Below are positions 60,606-64,000 of a stretch of 64,000 nt of DNA, one piece after another. The position numbers and the translations under genes were made by a program. Source of the stretch: Nocardia beijingensis NBRC 16342 (GTDB lineage Bacteria > Actinomycetota > Actinomycetes > Mycobacteriales > Mycobacteriaceae). The notes below the pieces were generated by a model that was not told where the DNA came from, searched no databases, and saw only the letters and a list, made by a program, of their open reading frames with translations. The DNA is taken from positions 1 to 64,000 of the forward strand of contig NZ_BDBC01000031.1 in assembly GCF_001612785.1 (NCBI RefSeq). Reading direction: 5' to 3'. The stretch's first letter is position 1, and the number at the start of each line of letters is the position of its first letter.

Positions 60606-63600
60606 GCCATCCACCGCCTCACCGAGGTCTGGAACTTCTCCGTCAGATCGGGTGTCGTCACCACCGTGACGTCCGAGAAACGTTGCAGTACAGTGCCGTC
60701 CGCCGTAGTGGCGGTGGCATCGATCCGAGCGTCCATACGACCGGCGCGCGGGTTGTCCACGGTGAGCAGGAACGGCTCGCCCGCGGGCAGGGGCAGGAAG
60801 TAGTCGATCCGCCCCGCGCCGAGCGGCAGACAGGCGCTGCCGAGCAGCCGGTGACCCAGCACCGGTGGTCCCTGCAGGATCAGGTCGGCCAGGACCGGGT
60901 CGTGCAGCCGCCCGGCGTAGGCACCGTCGGCCAAGGTGGCGGCGGGCAGTTCGCAGTCGAAGACGATCGCGTCGTCCGAGGCAGCCCGGACCCGGCGCAA
61001 TCCCTGCAACGCGGGCGCGTGGAACTGGACGGCGTCGCGGTAGATGGTCGCCTCGCCGACCGGACCGTGCGGCACCTGCTGGTGCGGTGGCCGATCCGCC
61101 GCTTCGGCGAGCACGAGGGTCGCGCGGAAGTGGACGGCGTTCTCGCCGCGCACCGTCGCGCGCACCGTGGCGGCGCCCGCTTCCGGCGCGATCTCCAGTT
61201 CCAATTCCTCCAGCGGCCGATCGAAGACGATCCCCTTGAGGACTTGGAAGTCCTCGACGGCGACCACCATGCGGCCGGGCAGGGCGCGTTCGGCGAAGTT
61301 GATCATCGCGCCGAGCCCGAAGGTGGCGGGCAGCACGATGTGCTCGCCGATGCGGTGCGCCGCGATGATCGGGTCCGCGGTGATCCCGGTGATCGTCCGG
61401 CGGGCCCGCACCGTCGCGGCCACGGTCGCCGGGTCCGACAGTGACTTCGCCGGTCCGATGAGCACGACCGTGTCCGCCGAGCGCGCCGCGGTGAACTGCT
61501 CGGTGAACGCCGCCGCACCCACCTGCGGGTCGAGCAATTCGACTCCGCGGGTCCGGAAGTGTTCCCGCAAGGCGGAGGTCACCATGCCGCCGTCCCACGC
61601 GCCCCAGTCGATCGCGGTGACGTGGCAATTCGGCCGATGCGCCCGCCAGCTCACCGCGAATCGGGAGAGCGCCTCGTTCGCCGCCGCGTAGTCGGCCTGT
61701 CCGGCATTGCCGAACAGCCCGGCCACAGAGGTGAACAGCACCACGTGGCGCAGTTCGCCGACCGCGCTCAGCACCGAGGCCAGTCCGGCGATCTTGGGGT
61801 CGAGCGCCCGCGCGACCGATTCGGCGCTCTTGTCCGTGATCATGGAGTCGGCGAGCACTCCCGCTCCGTGCACGACGCCGGTGATCGCGTCCCGCCACGG
61901 CGCGAGCGCGGCGGCTACCGCCTGCTCGTCGGTGGCGTCGACCGCGAGGTACTCGGCGCGGGAGCCGAGAGCGGTCAGCGTCTCCCTGATCTCGCGGGTG
62001 GCGCGGACTCCGGATACCGCACGCTCGATATCGCGCGGCTTGGCGCCGGAACCGGCCAGCGCGCCTACCGCCGCCGCTTTGAGATCGGCGTCGGGAACCC
62101 CTGCCGCCCAATCGGGTTCCGCGGCCGGCTCGGAGCGCCCGAGCAGCACGAAACGCGCCTCGCTGCGAGCGGCCAGCGCCAGCACACAGGTCGCGGTGAC
62201 GCCACGCGCGCCGCCGGTGACCAGCAGGACGTCCTGTGCGGTGAGCACGGTGGGATCCTGCTCCGTGCCCGTGCGCACCGGGAGGACGGTGCGCGCGGGC
62301 GCGTGCCCGCTCGGCACCGGAGTCCTTCGCTGCCGCGCGGCGTCGATGCCGACCTCGAGGGTGTCGCGGGCCGGATCGAACAGCTCGGCGGTCACCAGCT
62401 CCGCCAACTGCCGCGCGGAGCAGGCCGGATCGATATCGAGCGCCCGGCAGAACAGCTCCGGTTGTTCGGCGGCCAGGGTCTTCACCACACCGCCGATGCC
62501 GCCGAGCAGCGCGTGCTCGGGCCGCGCGCTGCCGAGGAAGCCGAGCGCGCCGTCCAGTCGCGTCACCGTCACGAAGGCCGCTCGGCCGGATCCGCCGCGC
62601 AGCAGTGGCACGGCGCGGCCTGCCAGCAGGATGCCCTCGGTCAGGCGGCGTTGCGCCGACGCCCAGTCGGCGGTGCCGCCGAGTAGGACCAGGCAGAGGT
62701 CGAGCGGCTCATCACCGAGTCCGTCCATCGAATCCGTTTGTCCTACAGTCCAACCCAGAGTGGTCAGCGCCGCCGCGATAGCCTCCGAGCCGGAGTCCGA
62801 TTCGCCGTTCAGATCCACGAGCACCGCCCGTGCCCCGTCCCGGTAGGGCGCTACCGCCCGATCCGGCGCGGGCAGCGCGACCAGTTCGACGGCATGCCGC
62901 GACGTTCTCGCCGCGGCCTCAGCTTTTGGGTGGACATCACCTCCCGCCGCACCGGCGAGTTCCACCACGATCTGATCCAGCGTGCGAAGCGTGCCCAACT
63001 GTTCCGGGCCCAGGCTCGGTAGATTCGGAAAGCGTTCTTGCAAGGCGCCGATCACCTGCACCCGCTTGATGGAGTCCACCCCGAGGTCGGCTTCCAGATC
63101 CATCGACGGATCGATTATCTCGACCGGGTAACCCGTCTTCTCCGCGACCACCTCACGCAGCGCACGCCGCAACGCCTCATCCGACACCTGAGCGTCGGCG
63201 CCGTTCGCCGCCGGGGACGATCCGGCGTCCTGCGCGCCGAGCAGATCGGCGATCTGATCCAGCGTGCGAAGGGTGCCCAACTGCTCCGGACCCAGACTCG
63301 GCAACTGCGGAAAGCGTTCTTGGAGAGCCCCGATCACCTGCACCCGCTTGATCGAATCCACGCCCAGGTCGGCTTCCAGATCCATCGACGGATCCACCAT
63401 CTCGACCGGATAACCGGTCTTCTCCGCGACCACCTCACGCAGCGCACGCCGCAACGCCTCACCGGACACCTGAGTATCGGTGCCCCCGTGCACGGTGCCG
63501 TTCGACGTCGCGGCCGGGACCTGCGCGCCGGTACCGCCGAGCAACTCGGCGATCTGATCCAATGTCCGCACGGTGCCCAACTGCTCCGGCCCGAGGTTCG

Positions 63601-64000
63601 GCAGCTGCGGGAATCGTTCCTGCAACGCGCCGATCACTTGCACCCGCTTGATCGAGTCCACCCCGAGGTCGGCTTCCAGATCCATCGACGGATCCACCAT
63701 CTCGACCGGATAACCGGTCTTCTCCGCGACCACCTCACGCAGCGCGCCGCGTAACGCCGCGGCGGTCACCTGGCTCTCGGCCGCCGGAGCCGCGGGCGCG
63801 GCGTGGCCGTTCGTCGCCCTAGCCTGTGCCGCAACAGGTTCCGGTGCGCGGGCGGCGCGGTGCTCGTCCACGACCATGGCGGTGGCCAGCGGCCGTCGTA
63901 CCGGCGCGGGTTCGATCGCCGCGCGCGTCGCGGGTGCGGACCGCGTGACCTGCGTCGAGGGCCGCGACACCGGAGCGAAGCCGCTCTCCAGCTCGACCAG
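60602..64000 (-). CDS. pfaA: PfaA-like PUFA/polyketide megasynthase, N-terminal part beyond window
   Basis: About 1,130 residues of an open frame that continues past the right edge. Three acyl carrier domains come first, each with DLGVDSIKR; the phosphopantetheine serines are encoded at about 63655, 63355 and 63073. A ketoreductase follows with VTGGARGVTA, TSVAGLFGNAGQADYAAAN. Then comes a product-template/dehydratase-like hot-dog region, beginning AAHRIGEHIVLPATFG. DSIKR carriers and this order match PfaA. The N-terminal ketosynthase and acyltransferase are expected outside the window. The product may be a polyunsaturated fatty acid or a secondary lipid. Confidence 0.88.
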   Translation of the reverse strand: MVELESGFAPVSRPSTQVTRSAPATRAAIEPAPVRRPLATAMVVDEHRAARAPEPVAAQARATNGHAAPAAPAAESQVTAAALRGALREVVAEKTGYPVEMVDPSMDLEADLGVDSIKRVQVIGALQERFPQLPNLGPEQLGTVRTLDQIAELLGGTGAQVPAATSNGTVHGGTDTQVSGEALRRALREVVAEKTGYPVEMVDPSMDLEADLGVDSIKRVQVIGALQERFPQLPSLGPEQLGTLRTLDQIADLLGAQDAGSSPAANGADAQVSDEALRRALREVVAEKTGYPVEIIDPSMDLEADLGVDSIKRVQVIGALQERFPNLPSLGPEQLGTLRTLDQIVVELAGAAGGDVHPKAEAAARTSRHAVELVALPAPDRAVAPYRDGARAVLVDLNGESDSGSEAIAAALTTLGWTVGQTDSMDGLGDEPLDLCLVLLGGTADWASAQRRLTEGILLAGRAVPLLRGGSGRAAFVTVTRLDGALGFLGSARPEHALLGGIGGVVKTLAAEQPELFCRALDIDPACSARQLAELVTAELFDPARDTLEVGIDAARQRRTPVPSGHAPARTVLPVRTGTEQDPTVLTAQDVLLVTGGARGVTATCVLALAARSEARFVLLGRSEPAAEPDWAAGVPDADLKAAAVGALAGSGAKPRDIERAVSGVRATREIRETLTALGSRAEYLAVDATDEQAVAAALAPWRDAITGVVHGAGVLADSMITDKSAESVARALDPKIAGLASVLSAVGELRHVVLFTSVAGLFGNAGQADYAAANEALSRFAVSWRAHRPNCHVTAIDWGAWDGGMVTSALREHFRTRGVELLDPQVGAAAFTEQFTAARSADTVVLIGPAKSLSDPATVAATVRARRTITGITADPIIAAHRIGEHIVLPATFGLGAMINFAERALPGRMVVAVEDFQVLKGIVFDRPLEELELEIAPEAGAATVRATVRGENAVHFRATLVLAEAADRPPHQQVPHGPVGEATIYRDAVQFHAPALQGLRRVRAASDDAIVFDCELPAATLADGAYAGRLHDPVLADLILQGPPVLGHRLLGSACLPLGAGRIDYFLPLPAGEPFLLTVDNPRAGRMDARIDATATTADGTVLQRFSDVTVVTTPDLTEKFQTSVRRWMA
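63085..63745. repeat. Three near-identical carrier-domain coding repeats
   Basis: The sequence encoding the conserved carrier helix recurs at 63085, 63367 and 63667, spaced 282 and 300 bp. The second and third copies are identical for about 79 bases (63367-63445 and 63667-63745). Such similarity implies recent duplication or gene conversion of the carrier domains and could allow copy number to change by recombination. Confidence 0.85.

Noticed and set aside
63037..63754. Regular repeat pattern near the right edge considered as a CRISPR-like array
   Set aside because: The period is about 280-300 bp and each unit encodes an acyl carrier domain in frame, so it is a protein-coding duplication.

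Overview
The window is a 64 kb, high-GC, densely packed stretch of actinobacterial chromosome. GC-biased codons, GTG starts, many 1-4 bp stop/start overlaps, several acyl-CoA catabolic genes, a UsfY-like protein, GerW, mycobacterial-type trans-enoyl-reductase and DUF3556 families, and nocardia-style secreted proteins point to the Mycobacteriales, most likely Nocardia or a close relative (inference). No tRNA, rRNA, CRISPR array, transposase or phage gene was seen.

Left end (1-4.4 kb, minus strand): a GntR regulator, an allophanate-hydrolase-type amidase, a biuret-amidohydrolase-like cysteine hydrolase and an NCS2-like permease that runs off the left edge. Together they look like a nitrogen-scavenging unit for biuret or allophanate. 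Next come a WYL regulator divergent from an SDR and an MFS transporter, with a 12-bp perfect inverted repeat between them, and an unassigned protein with a weak ADP-ribosyltransferase look.

9.3-24 kb (plus strand): a large acyl-CoA catabolic island. It has a thiolase, three oxidoreductases, a MaoC hydratase, a likely heteromeric pair of acyl-CoA dehydrogenases, another MDR reductase, TetR and PucR regulators, an acyl-CoA ligase, a DUF3556 membrane protein and a CrtI-like flavoprotein. It ends in a tiny 25-codon ORF and a strong hairpin. The substrate is unknown.

24-34 kb: a trans-acting enoyl reductase homologue, an ABC exporter with a divergent zinc-finger TetR regulator, then stress-type genes (UsfY-like, GerW, SRPBCC-Usp-SRPBCC) and a secreted CAP protein.

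34.2-36.2 kb: a single gene encoding a prenyltransferase fused to a class I terpene synthase (prenyltransferase first). This is the most unusual gene in the window. It converges on a small ABC exporter.

38-44.7 kb: lipoprotein, membrane, LysR, DUF1330, Usp and secreted-protein genes with two apparent gene remnants, and an FMN/2Fe-2S reductase. 44.8-52.5 kb (plus): a co-directional operon joining an acyl-CoA dehydrogenase, a thioesterase and an alpha/beta hydrolase to a complete Ugp-type ABC importer with a metallophosphodiesterase.

Right end (53.4-64 kb, minus strand): a PUFA-synthase-like (Pfa) operon. A PfaA-type megasynthase with three ACPs runs off the right edge, followed by a PfaC-like dehydratase protein, PfaD, and a dedicated acetyl-CoA carboxylase (AccDA fusion, AccB, AccC). 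All are coupled by overlapping stop/start codons and end in a hairpin. The carboxylase probably supplies malonyl-CoA to the synthase.
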